DNA of 64,000 nt from Orbilia blumenaviensis (GCA_036872755.1 JAVHNS010000004.1:3286001-3350000), one strand, 5' to 3'. Counted from the first letter of the stretch, positions 1 to 12,800 are shown. The notes: generated from the letters alone by a model not told the origin. Numbers and translations are program-made.

Positions 1-485
1 CAGCGGTGGATTAGCAGGGTGTTTGGTAATGCTTATTCAACCAGCAGAAAAAAAGTTAGGTTGTTATGATCGTACTTAGCTTAGCTATCGATTAGCAAAC
101 CCGCCAGCGATGCCCGGAATAGCGCCATACCAGCCAGTATCGTACGTACATGTACGTATGTGTGGATTCGGTCTCGGTGATGAATTCCTTAGTCAGAGTA
201 GCTCATCCGGCCGATAATGCCACCAGAATGGCGCTAACTGAGTGAATTGTGTCGTGATCAAACAGCGATTGCATTGCATACCATGCCTACGTGCTCGATG
301 CTAGGGCTAATAAGCTTGAGCTCGAAACATCGTTGCGTCGGCCGGCCCCCTGCATAAATTGGGCCGCTGAAGAGGGGATGTGCATGCTGCCTTGTTCTGT
401 ATAAACCTAATTAGTCAAGACTTGCTGGTATTTACCTAACATTAGTACGTTGTTGCATATCCCGAAGAAGCTATGTTCAGAAGGT

Positions 486-494
486 TATATAAAG
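486..494 (+). promoter_or_regulatory. TATA-box-like element of the nitroreductase gene
   Basis: TATATAAAG lies about 130 bp before the ATG at 623. A TATA box here would place the upstream in-frame ATG at 473 in or before the transcription start. This is why 623 is preferred as the start. The assignment rests on motif and spacing only. Confidence 0.45.
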
Positions 495-622
495 TCGTTC
501 GTCCGGCCGGAAAGCTTTCTTTCAAACCATCAGTTCATCCTATACACCCCGCAGCCACCACAACAACTACAACCACACGAACAATCCAAAACTCCCAGAA
601 AAGGACCCTTGCAACTACCACA

Positions 623-1368
623 ATGGCAGACACAAAGACCTTCCTCCAGGCCGTCAAGGACCGTCACACTTACTACGACCTCAAGGCTGAATCCCCAATC
701 CCAGATTCTCGCATCGAGGAGATTGTAAAAACTGCCATCACCACTCTTCCATCTTCGTTTAACTCTCAATCTGCTAGATTGGTTCTTCTCTACGGAGATC
801 ACCACAAGAAGCTTTGGGATATTACCAAGGATACCTTGTTTTCCTTTATCTCCGAGGAGCAGAAGGAGGCCACTGGTAGCAGACTTGCAGGCTTCAGGAA
901 TGCCTATGCCACCGTATGTCCTTACCGACCCCATAATCTGAAACCCAAGAGAAATACTAACAGATATTGTGCAGATCCTATTTTTTGAAGATCCCCAGCC
1001 AATCAAGGAGCTTCAGACCGCCTTCGCAGCCTATGCTGATAAGTTCCCACAGTGGTCTGAACACACCTCTGCCATCCACCAATTCACTCGTATGTACCAT
1101 ATCTTCCCGGTCTTCCACCCAATGCTACCACAATTGATACTAATCCCTGTAAATAGTGTGGACTGCCCTAGAGGCTGAGGGCTTTGGAGCCAACCTCCAG
1201 CACTACAACCCACTCATCGACGACAAGGTCAAGGAGGAGTGGGGTGTCGATAAAGACTACAAGCTCGTTGCCCAGCTTGTTTTCGGAACACCAAACTCCG
1301 GACCTCAGGCCAGGCCACAGATCGTTACATTCAAGCCCATCGAGGAGACCTTCAGGGTCTTCAGATAG
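623..1368 (+). CDS. Nitroreductase-family protein, HBN1/FRM2-like
   Basis: Exons read as 623-913, 975-1089 and 1157-1368 (205 aa). Both introns are GTATGT...AG and the first has a CTAAC branch site. The protein starts MADTKTFLQAVKDRHTYYDL. It keeps the family blocks ILFFED, a WTALEAEGFGANLQHYNP stretch just after intron 2, and a C-terminal FGTP. These match the small fungal FMN nitroreductase-like proteins related to yeast Hbn1/Frm2, which act in redox and lipid-signalling stress responses. The length is normal for the group. A longer reading from 473 adds 50 Thr/Pro-rich residues that could be a mitochondrial presequence, but the TATA-like element inside that stretch argues for the start at 623, which sits in a good context (accacaATGGC). 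The family assignment is firm; the cellular role is inferred. Confidence 0.9.
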
Positions 1369-2459
1369 ATGCTTTCTTTTTCTGTCTTTCCTTTCTCGAC
1401 TTCCCTTATCATTTATTGATGGGGATATGACTAGCTCGGGATAGAACACCATATATAGCGGGCGTTTTGTTGTGTTAGCTAGAGCTGTAGATAAAATCAG
1501 CAACTTTACTTTGGGGGAACCGGGTGTTTGTTACATGGAAACTTTTATCTGGCGAACGATGGTTGTATCGAAAACCCATAGATAGCCCCTCCTTTCTTGG
1601 CCGGACAATGGCGAATTGAATTGAACTGATTAAGCAATCAAAATCACATGAATGAGCCGCTACAGCGCTGCCTCTATCAGTGCGTAGATTCCGTGGCCAT
1701 TTTGCCCAATTGATCGATCACAGATATACCAATACATAGCTGTTAATATTAAAGTATCCAGGTATGTTAGGTCTTAAGTAAAATTAGTGTGTATAGTGCA
1801 TGATGTGCGAATGGAGACTCTGTATCCCGCCAATGTAATCTTTTACATGATTTCAAACTGAACTCGCTGACTACAGACTAGTTTCATTCAGTACACATGG
1901 CGCTTTTTCTTTTCGTTATGTTGCATACCCCTAACAATTTCGCTATCATTTAAGACATAATAGGTCATATATTTTCCACCATTGTAAGACCGCTGCTCTC
2001 CTATTATCTATGGGTGGTATCTGTCTGTGCACTGCATTGCATTGAATTTCTTGCCCTGGACGGTTATATGGAATATCCGAAGTTCGGACTTTATTAATCG
2101 GACTTAAGGACACTGCCAAGACATTTGGGAGGTGTCTGTAGCGTGGCTTTCGCGAGAGACCCGACCGACCTCAGCGAATCCTGAGCACGCCTGAATGCAA
2201 AGGCATCGTCACTTTCATTGGCCGGTGTTAATACCCGTCACCGCTAAAGGTGGTATACTTTGATGCCATTAACGATCGGCTCAATTGCTCAAGGCATCGT
2301 TTCCCCCCATCACTTCCGAACGCGGATAACCCAACCACCCTCATCCGGAACTGAGAAAACGGACGTCGAGAAGGCCTAGAGTTTTGACCGCAAACACCAT
2401 AAACCTTCTCATATCGTGGAAGGGGACGCACGCGTTGTCCTCTCTCTTTTTTTCTGATC
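1369..2459. other. Intergenic region, no gene seen
   Basis: About 1.1 kb with only short, unconvincing reading frames. It serves as the 3' flank of the nitroreductase gene and the 5' flank of the small gene at 2460. No repeat or RNA gene was recognised. Confidence 0.5.
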
Positions 2460-2681
2460 ATGTGGATAACACCAACCCCTACAAGCCTGCGATCCCGCAT
2501 ATTCTGGGCGACCTTATTGTGGGGTGGCGGGTTTTATCATGTGCATCAACGACGCAAAAAGATTAAAGAAATAAATCGAAGGCTTGGAATTCCAGAAGAA
2601 GAGTCTCCATGGAAAAAGAGAGAGGATCTAGGCGGTATTGTGGACAGTCAAGGGATTCGAGTTTATAACGTCGAACGCTGA
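2460..2681 (+). CDS. Small hypothetical protein with one possible membrane segment
   Basis: An uninterrupted 73-codon frame with a normal ATG. Residues about 11-25 (RIFWATLLWGGGFYHV) are hydrophobic and aromatic and are followed by a basic patch (HQRRKKIKEINRRLG). The tail is charged and Trp-containing. This arrangement is common in small single-pass mitochondrial or ER proteins of fungi, but I do not recognise the family. The composition looks protein-like rather than random. It ends about 160 bp before the next gene on the same strand. It could also be the last exon of a longer transcript. Confidence 0.5.
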   Translation: MWITPTPTSLRSRIFWATLLWGGGFYHVHQRRKKIKEINRRLGIPEEESPWKKREDLGGIVDSQGIRVYNVER

Positions 2682-2842
2682 ATAACGGAAGAAAAGGACG
2701 AGAGAGAGAGAAAGATATAAAATCTTTTAAGGGGGGTTTCAGAAAGCAACCTCACAGGGCTGATTTCAAATTCCAGATTGAGAGATTCGATGTGAGGGTA
2801 CTTCTCTCGGTGGCTTTTGGGTTGCATCGGAAGGATGATAAT

Positions 2843-4192
2843 ATGGACTGCCATCGTTGTACCGATGCGACCACCCGCCGCTCCTGTCGTCCTTCGGAAA
2901 TCGAAATACTACTCTATTTCTTCGTCAATTACACATCGCTACAAGGACTTGACATTCCATCTCGCATTAGAAACTACTACCAGTTGGTAACTAGCCAGGC
3001 GATCAAGGTCCTTACTTCGATACCATGCTGCCTGTATACGTCGGTCTCCCCATCTCGTGGCCCGGCGGTGCTGGTAACTGGTGGACTCGGGTACGTGGGC
3101 AGCCATGTCTGTCTTGAGTTACTGAAGAGGGGGTATACCATTCTCATTATCGACGATTTGAGGAACTCGTTCAGCAATACGGTGCAGAATATTGGGCTGG
3201 CGTTTGAGACGTCTGGATTTGGTGAATATAAGACGGCCATCCAGAATATGAACCATATTCCTATTGATTACGGCGATACGCAAGCTCTGAACCAGGCTTT
3301 GGTTGGTTACGGACGGTATTTCCTGATCGTGGGTGCCATACACCTGGCCGCATCAAAATCGGTAGCGGAGAGTCTGAAGAACCCGCGGAAGTATTACGAA
3401 AATAATGTTAGCAAAATGGAAAGGTTCTTGACAGCTCTGGGAAGTCTGGGTATTAGAAATGTGATATTTTCGTCATCAGCGACGGTTTACGGATGCTTGC
3501 CCCCGGAGACTGCGCTGAAGCCGCTGAAAGAAGATCTGGTGCCTGTTTTTAGGTCCTTAAGACAGCTTGGTGGTATGCTAGGTGGCTTGACGCCGTACGG
3601 TATCTCGAAGATTTTAGGCGAAGGGCTAGTTGCGAGGTTTGTGGAAAGGGATAAGCAAAGAAACGGTGTAGTGTTTAGACTGTTTAACCCTGTCGGATGC
3701 GATCCTTCTGGGCACCTGAAGGACGACCCGAAGGACAAAAAATGTAGGGGCGGAGTTATGCAGATGATTATGAAATCAGTGAGAAGAGATCAAGTCTTTG
3801 AAGTTTATGGAACTGGGCTGGGTGGGCGTGGGGATAAGAGCTGTATTAGAGATTTCGTACATGTGGCGGATATAGCTCGAGGTATTGCTATGGGGCTTGA
3901 AGCCTGCGTTTATAAAGGTTATCGTGACAGGGAGCGGCTAAAAGTTTATAACTTGGCTAGTGGGGGCGGAATTTCAGTTAAACAACTAGTTAGAAAGGTG
4001 GGATTGGAAAGCCGAGTGGCGGTTAGGGTGAGGGAGTGCTCAAAAAGGGAAGGGGATATCGCGGTTTCTGTGGGAGATAATGGGAAAATTGAATGCCAGT
4101 TGGGATGGGTGCCTGAGAGGAGCATTGAAGCGGTTTGCAAGGACTTTTGCCACGCTTATAACCTACAGAAGGATCGAGGAGATTTAAACTGA
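2843..4192 (+). CDS. UDP-glucose 4-epimerase-like extended SDR
   Basis: The frame from the first ATG gives 449 aa; the open frame upstream of 2843 has no ATG. The Rossmann signature TGGLGYVGSH is at about 79-88, the GALE-type HLAASKSVAES block at about 167-177, the active-site SSSATVYG at 210-217 and the catalytic pair Y252-x3-K256 (PYGISK). A substrate-side block SCIRDFVHVADIARG follows. These identify an extended short-chain dehydrogenase of the GALE type, which interconverts UDP-glucose and UDP-galactose with bound NAD. The roughly 75 residues before the Rossmann fold are unusual for the family. They contain Cys and a hydrophobic stretch (LLYFFVNYT), so part of them may be intron or 5' UTR. 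The catalytic core appears complete. A related UDP-sugar epimerase or decarboxylase specificity cannot be excluded. Confidence 0.85.
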   Translation: MDCHRCTDATTRRSCRPSEIEILLYFFVNYTSLQGLDIPSRIRNYYQLVTSQAIKVLTSIPCCLYTSVSPSRGPAVLVTGGLGYVGSHVCLELLKRGYTILIIDDLRNSFSNTVQNIGLAFETSGFGEYKTAIQNMNHIPIDYGDTQALNQALVGYGRYFLIVGAIHLAASKSVAESLKNPRKYYENNVSKMERFLTALGSLGIRNVIFSSSATVYGCLPPETALKPLKEDLVPVFRSLRQLGGMLGGLTPYGISKILGEGLVARFVERDKQRNGVVFRLFNPVGCDPSGHLKDDPKDKKCRGGVMQMIMKSVRRDQVFEVYGTGLGGRGDKSCIRDFVHVADIARGIAMGLEACVYKGYRDRERLKVYNLASGGGISVKQLVRKVGLESRVAVRVRECSKREGDIAVSVGDNGKIECQLGWVPERSIEAVCKDFCHAYNLQKDRGDLN

Positions 4193-4464
4193 ACCAGTTG
4201 TATTCTTAATATTACTTAATGGGTATATTGATAAATTGAATATTTGGGTGTCGCGATAGTAATATGAGTGTTGAAGGGCGATATATTCCATAAGTTATGC
4301 ATTTGACTAATTCCCTCGGACAAATTGGCTATTATGCTACCGAAATATACTACAAAGTTGATTTAAAACAAAGGACTCCCAATGGAGCTAGATGTAACAA
4401 GGAAGAACTCTAGCGCTACGGGCAAACTCAAAACACTCGATTCTTCTCACGGCAGGATAAGGGT

Positions 4465-5832
4465 TCAAATGTCAACAGGCGCTGGTTTGCTGGAAGCAAT
4501 CGCTATAAGCCGTTGCCTTGTTTCATTAGTCGCGGAAAACCCCAGCTCCTCAGCTAGTCTACCTAGCATGCTGACCACGACATCAAATGTCGACTTACCG
4601 CCTCTGCACCCCCCTGTTTCAATGTGAGCTACTAGTCCACTGAGTGTGTTGAATTCTTTGACAGCCCCTTTTGGTTTGAGTCCAAGGAACGATAGCTTGC
4701 AATGATACACTTTTGGGGCATGGGCTGCAGAGTTTACATGAGCTTTTAGGGCCCAGGTACTCTGGAATACTTTAAAGCATATTTGGCATTGCTTCGGGTT
4801 GGCTGGTTCTGAGACTTCTGTGCAGGGTGCTGGCGATCTGGGGGTCTCATTGGATCCAGAACAGTCTGAGACCATAGAGAGAACATCCAAATTATCTGGC
4901 GAGATAACTCTATTTTTGATTATCTCGAATGATGCCTCACTACCATCTAGAATGGGCGTCAGGCCACCCCAACTAGACAGAGATACACCCCCAGTCGAGT
5001 CTTCGAGATCTGAATCCACATCGCTGGTGACCTCGTTAAGGTCTCGGTAATGTTCTTCTAACAATTTTAGGGCGCCTGTGACTGTGATCAATGACTTTGT
5101 ATCTCTCTCACAGAGCATCCTACTGATATTTTTGCGGTTGTATCCGCCCTTGCACGCTCCACTTTCGAGGTGATCAACCAATCCTGTAATCTTTCTAAAA
5201 GTTCGCAAGCACGCCTCACTGAGACAGGGGTACTGATTGGGGCATTTGTGGAAGCGGCGGCCGCGCTTGCCAGTGAAATCGCGTCCGCAGTCGGGGCATA
5301 TATACACCATTTTCGGCTTAGGCTCTTTCTTCGGCTTAGACTCTTTTTTTGGCGTATGCTCTTCCTTTGAATTAAGTTCTTCCTTCAGCTTAGACTTCTT
5401 TTTCTTTTTCTTTAGCGGCGTTGCGGTTTCTTGGAGCTCGGTGGGCGCTACAGCTGCTGATTTATTTCTGATTTTTCTTTTCCGTTTGGAGCGAGAGGTC
5501 TCCTTGGTCGGAGGTTCTAGTTCTGAAGGAGAGGAGGAATGCAAACGTTGACTCTCCTCTTGAGCAAATTTCCGGCCCTGATCATGCTCCGCCAAATGGT
5601 TGTAAAAAGCCTTCTCATCGAAATATTCCTCCTGGCAGTCGACGCAACTAAACTCTGCGGACGGAGCGTCGCGACTACCGTCTTTCCAGAGATGTATTAT
5701 CATGATGTGGAGATTGTATAGGTCTGTGTCTACAAACTCATAGTCGCAGATGCAACAGTGAAGGATGGCGAGATGTTTTTGGGTTTCCACTGCTTCTTTG
5801 CATACATCGCAGACTTGAAGCTTTGCCGCCAT
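4465..5832 (-). CDS. C2H2-type zinc-finger protein
   Basis: Single exon, 455 aa from the first ATG. N-terminal Cys/His pairs (CDVC, CCICDYEF...H...H, CVDCQEEY...H...H) are followed by a Lys-rich, probably nuclear-targeting centre (KSKRKRKIRNK, a KKKKKK run). Then come a PDCGRDFTGKRGRRFH finger and two copies of a fungal-style module in which a finger leads into GLVDHLESGAC or GLVAHIETGGC. The repeated 'GLV-H-E-G-C' module is common in Pezizomycotina C2H2 proteins of unknown target. It probably acts in the nucleus on DNA or RNA. It is convergent with the epimerase gene, with stop codons about 270 bp apart. Family assignment is confident; no target is implied. Confidence 0.85.
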   Translation of the reverse strand: MAAKLQVCDVCKEAVETQKHLAILHCCICDYEFVDTDLYNLHIMIIHLWKDGSRDAPSAEFSCVDCQEEYFDEKAFYNHLAEHDQGRKFAQEESQRLHSSSPSELEPPTKETSRSKRKRKIRNKSAAVAPTELQETATPLKKKKKKSKLKEELNSKEEHTPKKESKPKKEPKPKMVYICPDCGRDFTGKRGRRFHKCPNQYPCLSEACLRTFRKITGLVDHLESGACKGGYNRKNISRMLCERDTKSLITVTGALKLLEEHYRDLNEVTSDVDSDLEDSTGGVSLSSWGGLTPILDGSEASFEIIKNRVISPDNLDVLSMVSDCSGSNETPRSPAPCTEVSEPANPKQCQICFKVFQSTWALKAHVNSAAHAPKVYHCKLSFLGLKPKGAVKEFNTLSGLVAHIETGGCRGGKSTFDVVVSMLGRLAEELGFSATNETRQRLIAIASSKPAPVDI

Positions 5833-7444
5833 AATTCTAGAGGTTGGGCCCAAGCGCCGGAAACTTGGGACCGTATTAATTCGGGTTGAGATGGATTAAT
5901 AGAGCGCGAAGGCTTGTGTAAACCACCATATACAGCTGTAGTCTCGGTAATCTCGGACTGATATATATATTTCAACGGTGATGGGATTTTCTCCGCAAAG
6001 TTGAGGTCTAGGTGCAAGCTTGGCGGGATATTCAGTGTATATATATATCGGTATATCTATCTTGTTGACAAGTTAGCAACGGAATTAGTCGCTATTGAGA
6101 AGTATCTGATCGGTATCTTCGATTGTTTCTGAAGGCAAGATCTTAAGACGTAAGAACTTGTAGTTATCATCCCGATAGTGAAGCTCTCAATTAATCAAGC
6201 TGGGGCGTATGCGAATGGTACGATCTAATGTTTGTAGGCTTACGAGACCATTATAGTCGTATCATTCTTGTGCGTAATTAATTGTGGTCCCACGATTCGG
6301 GAGATTGATATATGAAGATGCGAAGTGGTTTGCACACTCGGGTTGGCTATCGATTCGACTTAGGCTCACCCAATCTCACCCCGCCCGACTTCAGGCATCT
6401 TTTCGGTTTACAGCGCTTATGGGCATTGCCTAACCTATCAACGATCCGAGCCGACGCAAACAGGTGTTACACAGGCGAGGCTGGGGATATTGATTCTTGG
6501 CGAACAGGACTTCCATATTGTGTTGTCTTTGTGGTATCTAGGAACACCCACGTTCGCTCTATTGTTTTAGCCCTAGACTGCATCTCTGCAGCGTGTATAT
6601 CAGTCGAATTTTGGTCCAGTTTGACCAATTAAGGCTATCAGTGAGGATTTCTAGATCACTGAGGCCTTTAGTGGCATTTACCATACTATCTTGTGTGATA
6701 CTTCGTTGAGGCTGGTTTACGAGACCAGTATGATACGAATCACATAAGGAAAAACCTCATGATAAGATCTTGCAGGTTTCTTCAGCCGCATGTACTTAAT
6801 TAACTGTATTATATGCCGGCATGCCATTTTTTACAACTATTAATAAATTAGAGTTGATGTACTGTAGATGTGTTGATCATCTATTGGTATTTTATCAGGA
6901 GTGCTTTGGGAGCACTAGTTTGCAGATGCCGTGCCCTTAAACCTGATCAATCGATTGTGGAAAGCCTCTACTCTTTTGCAACAAATAGGCCCCTAGTATC
7001 GATGTTACAAGATATGATGTCCCGTTTAGTTACAAGGCTAATGCTATCAGATTGTCCTAGTGCTGAGACTGATACTGTCAAGACTGTAAGAAGTCGTAGA
7101 AAAACAACAAATTATAATAATCTTAGCACCCGTACAAGACTGTGCGTAGCAGTGTCGTGGCTAATGTGCATGTGTATAACGTTCTGTGAATTATATATTA
7201 AATTGCAGACTTATTGTATCCTGTATAGGAATGTGCTTTTTTAAAAATGATCAACTGGCTGATAAATTCGCCCGACGAACAATCGGGATACAGTGATTCT
7301 GAGCACCGCTTTCAGTTTTGCTCTAGCCTTACATCCATAATAACAAGGGATCGAATATATCTTTCTGCCTTCGATTAAAGGCGTCGTGGTATTTAGGTGC
7401 ATATGCAGATTTGGCCATCCGGCATCCGAAATCACTACGGAAAT
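5833..7444. other. AT-rich intergenic region
   Basis: About 1.6 kb with short frames that have no recognisable protein character (for example 6312-6632 and 6870-7244). It contains AT-dinucleotide-rich patches near 6038-6055. It marks the change from compact housekeeping genes to the accessory block on the right. Confidence 0.45.
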
Positions 7445-9638
7445 TTAGGTGCTCCTGGGCCTCAACTTTACCACACACCTACTCTCGTTAGTATTTTATT
7501 TGTGACGGGACTTGACAAGCGAAACTTCGCCTAGACTTACCACCGAGCATTAGGCCTTTTGCCATAAGGAGTTGCAATTGCTTGTGATGAATCCTTGTTA
7601 GTGCAAATAGCATTCATACCGCGCTTCCAACGGAAATTTGGGTTTCCGCGAAAATCAATGATACCGAGAACAGAGCTCCACTTCTTTTCATACAATTTCG
7701 GGTCCGCAGTCGGGTCAAGTTCCATATCTAGAGACTTAGGATTATCGCTGCTAAAATACCCGATGTCGTAGCGTTTACACCCCTCGTCACCTTGACCAGG
7801 GTTTGCGTTCGTGTTCCAACTCACCCATCCTTCCCTTCGATTCCCGGATTTGTCGTGCCACCGCATATATTGTTCTACATCTTGCCGAAAGTCTAGAAAC
7901 GTTGCCAATTAAGATCAGCTTCGAGCCGTTAATACCGCTCCAGAAAGCAGAATGGTCGCCTACTGAGAACTCTACTTTGGTAATATTGTTGGTACCCAGG
8001 CGTACATGCCATGACGCCCTACAATTGAATAGTAACTTAGCTACTAGGTCCCTCCTGGTATAAGGTATTGCGAAGTTCATGTTAACCAACAAACTCACAT
8101 GATCAGAGGAGCCTTTCCCTTCATTAGCGCTATTTCAGTCGACAACATGTTAACAGAATTAGCAATGGGCTCCCGTGCTCAAATTGAAATATAATGGTAT
8201 TAATACGTACGAAAGCGGTGGAAACTCATCACATGTCACCCAATTGTCGTTACTAGTATCTTTCTGCCAGTTTACTCCAGCAAACTCCCCCAATCTTCGA
8301 GACTCGGACGTACAGTGCATTCCCCATGTTAACCCCTTCTTAGAATCCTGAACGGAATATTCTTTGAACTTCGACCCCTTTGACCCTAAACTCCAATCAT
8401 CTTCTGGCTTATATTTTTCTTGACACCAGGATAGTTTTTGGTCTTCCTGGCCAGATTGTCGGGCCGTCCTCCCACTTATACATAGTTGGATCCTTGTCAC
8501 CCCGGCTTTCTGAAAGAATGCCCTCATATTAGCACAAACTCCTGGGATTTTTAAGGTCTCACCAGGATTGGAATTTTTGTCCCCTTTCAAGATGATGTCT
8601 TGAAAATGAATACAATTAATGAGAAGGAGCGGAACCATATTTTCCGGTTGGCTGCACTTTTGATCACTGGCAGTGGAAGAGCCGGAAGGGCGATTATTTC
8701 GCTTCTTGTTAGTATTTTTTATCTGGGTAACCCTTGTGGAATGACATTCACTACCAGTGCAGCTGCCTTTGGAACATTGACTATTGTAATCGCAGCTAAG
8801 GAAGCCTTTATTAAAAGAGCCAATAGTTAATGACCTGTAAGTATGCGGTAAGGATCCCACATTGCTATGACCAAGGCTTTGAATGAAACTATTCGGCTCT
8901 TCTAAAGAGTTTACCCTCTGAGTAGTTGGAAACTTTTCATGTCGTGAATTGGGTCGAGGGCCCTCTAGGTTCCGTCTGGCCTTTTTGAATTCGGACTGTT
9001 TGATGTTAAATAATTAGTTGCGACGTTACAAGTACCTAGAAAAAGCTGGTTTCTCTCATAGGTTATAAATGCAGGGCCATGGGTCAAGTTTATCAGCATA
9101 CCTCATGGCTCTCATAAATAATTACCTGCTTTCCCCTCCCTGGGAAGAGGTTTTTTGCTGAATATCTGGTAAGTTTCATGAGTTTTTCACAGTATTATTG
9201 CGATGAATGAAAAGCTAGAAGGGCGTACGAACGTTGCATCCGCCAATTGAAAGTCTCCACAAAGCTAGCAGTGTATCGATGGGTCCAGATTAGATTCAGA
9301 ATCGATCAAAATTTTAGAACTAAGCACCATGAAGCTTCGAAGCATTGATACCTTGTTTGCCCACTAAAACCTTGGATCGAGTTAGTACAATTCTGTACAC
9401 ACGGCCAACCATCGAAATTTATTTTGCGGTCTATAGTATTGCGGGACTGACAGATATATACTCTAATTATTAAGCCAAAATTAAAACTCAATGACTTACC
9501 GAAGTTGTAAAAGTAGCTAGAAACAATATCCTTACCACTACGACTACTACTACTACTATTCGTTCCAGTATGGTCTTTAAATCCAAGAACCTTGTCTTGC
9601 ATGCTGTGTCTGGTATTGAAGTTGACGGTATTGTTCAT
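7445..9638 (-). CDS. Putative secreted or delivered nuclease, NucA/NucB-like motif; exon structure provisional
   Basis: A multi-exon minus-strand gene. Parts I can place are 9500-9638 (ATG exon, Ser-rich), a long exon 8211-8995, an exon ending at 7541, and a 34-nt last exon 7445-7478 reached by a consensus GTAAGT donor and a CTAAC branch site. The middle junctions (about 7545-8190 and 9000-9490) are unresolved. The long exon is Cys-rich and ends with TCDEFPP (about 8215-8235), close to the CDEYPFA signature of the NucA/NucB DNase family. A CANM block lies upstream in the same exon. The downstream exon has a polar, aromatic composition. It lies 198 bp after the stop of the GH18 gene on the same strand and could even be part of the same transcript. 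The nuclease role is inferred from one short motif and its neighbours, so treat it as a hypothesis. No frame-breaking mutation was proven. Confidence 0.45.
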
Positions 9639-9835
9639 ATATCCAATAATCTAATGGAAGGGGTATTGACATATCTAATCAGTTTATATATTAATATATC
9701 AACTCGAGTACTCAGGGGATCTTGCCTTTGAAGTGGCAACATTCATGACCCTCTTATCCGCTGTGACCAATTGAACACCGAATTTAATCGCCAAAATGAC
9801 CTCAGGAACTAGCCCAACTATGTAGGTTAGGTCTT

Positions 9836-12800
9836 TTAGCTAATTGTCATTTCTGTACGGATAAAATGAGGACTATGTTTACTATCCAAGTCTCCTAGAG
9901 CAAAGTCGCGACCCCATCGCATTGAAGTCAAATCTTAGCAATATTAGTCGGTATAAGGCTACCATAAGCTTGCATAAGGTGTGAGAGAGTTTATACCTTC
10001 TGCACGTTCAACCGTAGTTGCATCCATGCCGAACTGCTCCATTAACCTAATGTCAGTTAAGTTGAATGATAAAAACGTATTTCGGAAACCTTCTAATGAG
10101 CTATAGTATTGGGCTTACAATTTCGTTTTTCTGAGCAACCTCGTCTATAGGATAATACATCACATAGCGGGGATACTGAATTTTGACACCAGCTCCCAAA
10201 GTTCTGTGTTTATAATGTGAGCGGACTGCTTGCAATTGCGATACACTCTGACACATAGGTACAAACCCTGATACTGCCAGTCTTCCAGCCATTGTTCCCC
10301 ACAAATCCAAGCTTGGTTGGACAACTGCAATTCCTTTGACTGAGACGCCTGGATACGAAATGGTATCCATGAGTTTGATTCTTTCCAGCGGATATCGAAG
10401 CTCGGAATTTCCGTTGATTTCTACTGTTAATTCTGCGCTAGGGGTTATTCCTACGCCAAACATTAGCTTGAGCTTGACTTCAACAAACTCATATCCACGC
10501 TCACAAATATACACTCCCCGGCTTACCAAGGTATATGTATGATTTATTCAGCTTGAACGGAACAATTGTCCCTGCTATATGGTACGCCCATTCTGCATTC
10601 ATTCCATATTTGATCTTTGCCTTTACTTCGAAATCGCTACGGAAACTTATTTGATCAACCCCAATAGGACACTGTACTTGGGAATTGTATAGTAATAGCG
10701 ATTTCTCTTGAGAAATAGGTTTGAAGCCTTTGTCACTTGCTAAAACCTTTTCGTTTATTCGCCGAATCCATTCGCTATACGTTTCTTCACCTCCCGTTCT
10801 CTTTTGTTTCAACAGATTGGGATTATTAGTACTTTTACCCTGATCTTGTATTATATTCGTGTACTCCATACGTATATTGACCGTTTCATCTCGTTTAACA
10901 AGATGGAAATCATAGTCAAAAGTCAAATTGTACACTGCGCCCTTGTTACCATCATGAATACGCTTCAATCTATGATTTTCGGGAAGATTGTCTTCTAGGG
11001 TCGACTCCATCGATACTATTCTTGCGAAAGGCCCAAATCCGATGTAATTAGGGAGTTTGATAATCGTGTCGGTAGCACCACCCTTAAAGACTCTACTACA
11101 GTCATCTTTGCGGGTAGGCTTACAGTAAACTAGATGAGTACTTTCTTCATGAGTAAAAGTCTGGTCGAGTGTTTCCTTATCACTTGTTGCAAGAGACATC
11201 ATCTTTCGCGGATTTCGCAAATCGCCATCGAATTCGTGTACGATCTCAAAATAATCTGCAAATTTATCTTGAAGCGCTTCCTCTGGCCCGTCAAGGGCAA
11301 CAAACCCATGTGGGTCGTCTTCAATCCCTGACTCGCCAGACCATGCCGTATTGTCATCACCGCCACGTTGTTTCTGATAGGGATGAAAAATCCCTTTATC
11401 CTCTCCTAAAGTACTCTTGAGGCTTCCCGAGGTAGTTCCTTTCCACGGCGGGTCACAGCAATACCTGTGCTTGACCATACTGCTGTACGGGTAACAGACG
11501 GCTAAGGAATCTGGCATTCTTTCCGGAAGCCCCGCTCTTGCAATTGTGACCTGTGTATCTGAACACTCTTGATCATAACATTGAGCCATAAACCCAGATC
11601 CAATGGATCCGGCTGAAACAGAAGAACTAGAACCGATGTACGGTTTCCATTGGCAGTTGAGGTAAGTGTCCTCGGATGGACAACAGAAAATTTGGTTACT
11701 GCCTTCTGGACAGCGTGCTCCATTCTCTTGGTCTCCACGCCATGTAACAGGAACGCCCTTGATATTGCTTGTAGGTTGTCCCTTATTGCAGATATCGAGA
11801 TCATTAAGCTCGTTACTGACACAGGTGGTCCAATAACATTTGTCTAGTTCCTGGCTCTTGTCACAACAGAGAGATCGTTTCCCGTTGGCGCAACGCGTAA
11901 GCCCATCAGAATCTGCATATAAATCCGTAGAGAGTTCATACCTCCCAGGTCCACAAGATTTCTCCCCTCTGCCTTCAGAACACGAACTCTTCGTCATTGT
12001 GCCGGAACTCCCAATCCACGCACAGCCTTGTGGTGGGCTTTCCACGTTGCAGCAAATGTACTTGTAGTGCCCCACCTCGCAGGTCATTTTAGCATTACCA
12101 TGGTCCAGGGGATCATAAATATCAGAAGGAGGGCTATGGACCCTTTCAATTGCTACGTAATGAGGCTTGCATGTGTTGAGCGCATTGTTAGTTTTATCAG
12201 CCCCATGGCATTGGCTAGTGATATAACAGTCATCTCCCGTGAATCCACTATACTTTCGACGAAGTAGTTCCTTCTCGACTTTACTTAGTAAGCTACCATG
12301 GCTAATTGGGCTAAGAAACTCGCTTAGTGCATTGGATTCTCCGGTGTCCTGATTTAAAAACTGAATCGCGACCCCCCCGATGCATCTATCGTCCATAAAG
12401 TTTCTTTTGGCTTCGAAAGTATCCTCATCATCGTACGAGATCCATTGGTTATCATCAAGTACTATATACTTACTTCCAATCTCCTTATTACTGAGTAACC
12501 TTGGTGAGAAGTTGATCTGGCTTTTGTAAGCTTGCACCTCTGTTACACGCAAAGAAGATTAGTATAAACTCGAAATTATTGTTTTAACCCTGGGCCCCCG
12601 AAACCCACATGCTCTGAAGCTCTTCCTTTGCTTCCTTATTTCAACTGCAAGTTCTGGCGTATTTTCGATTTTGAATTTTGAAATATACGAACCTCGATAT
12701 GTAAGTATGCCCGGAATTTGGGAACAGCTACCTGTGGTACCCCTTCCAATAAAGCTGCACCCAGGATCTGTGCATGAAGCATCGGCTAGAGTATATGTTC

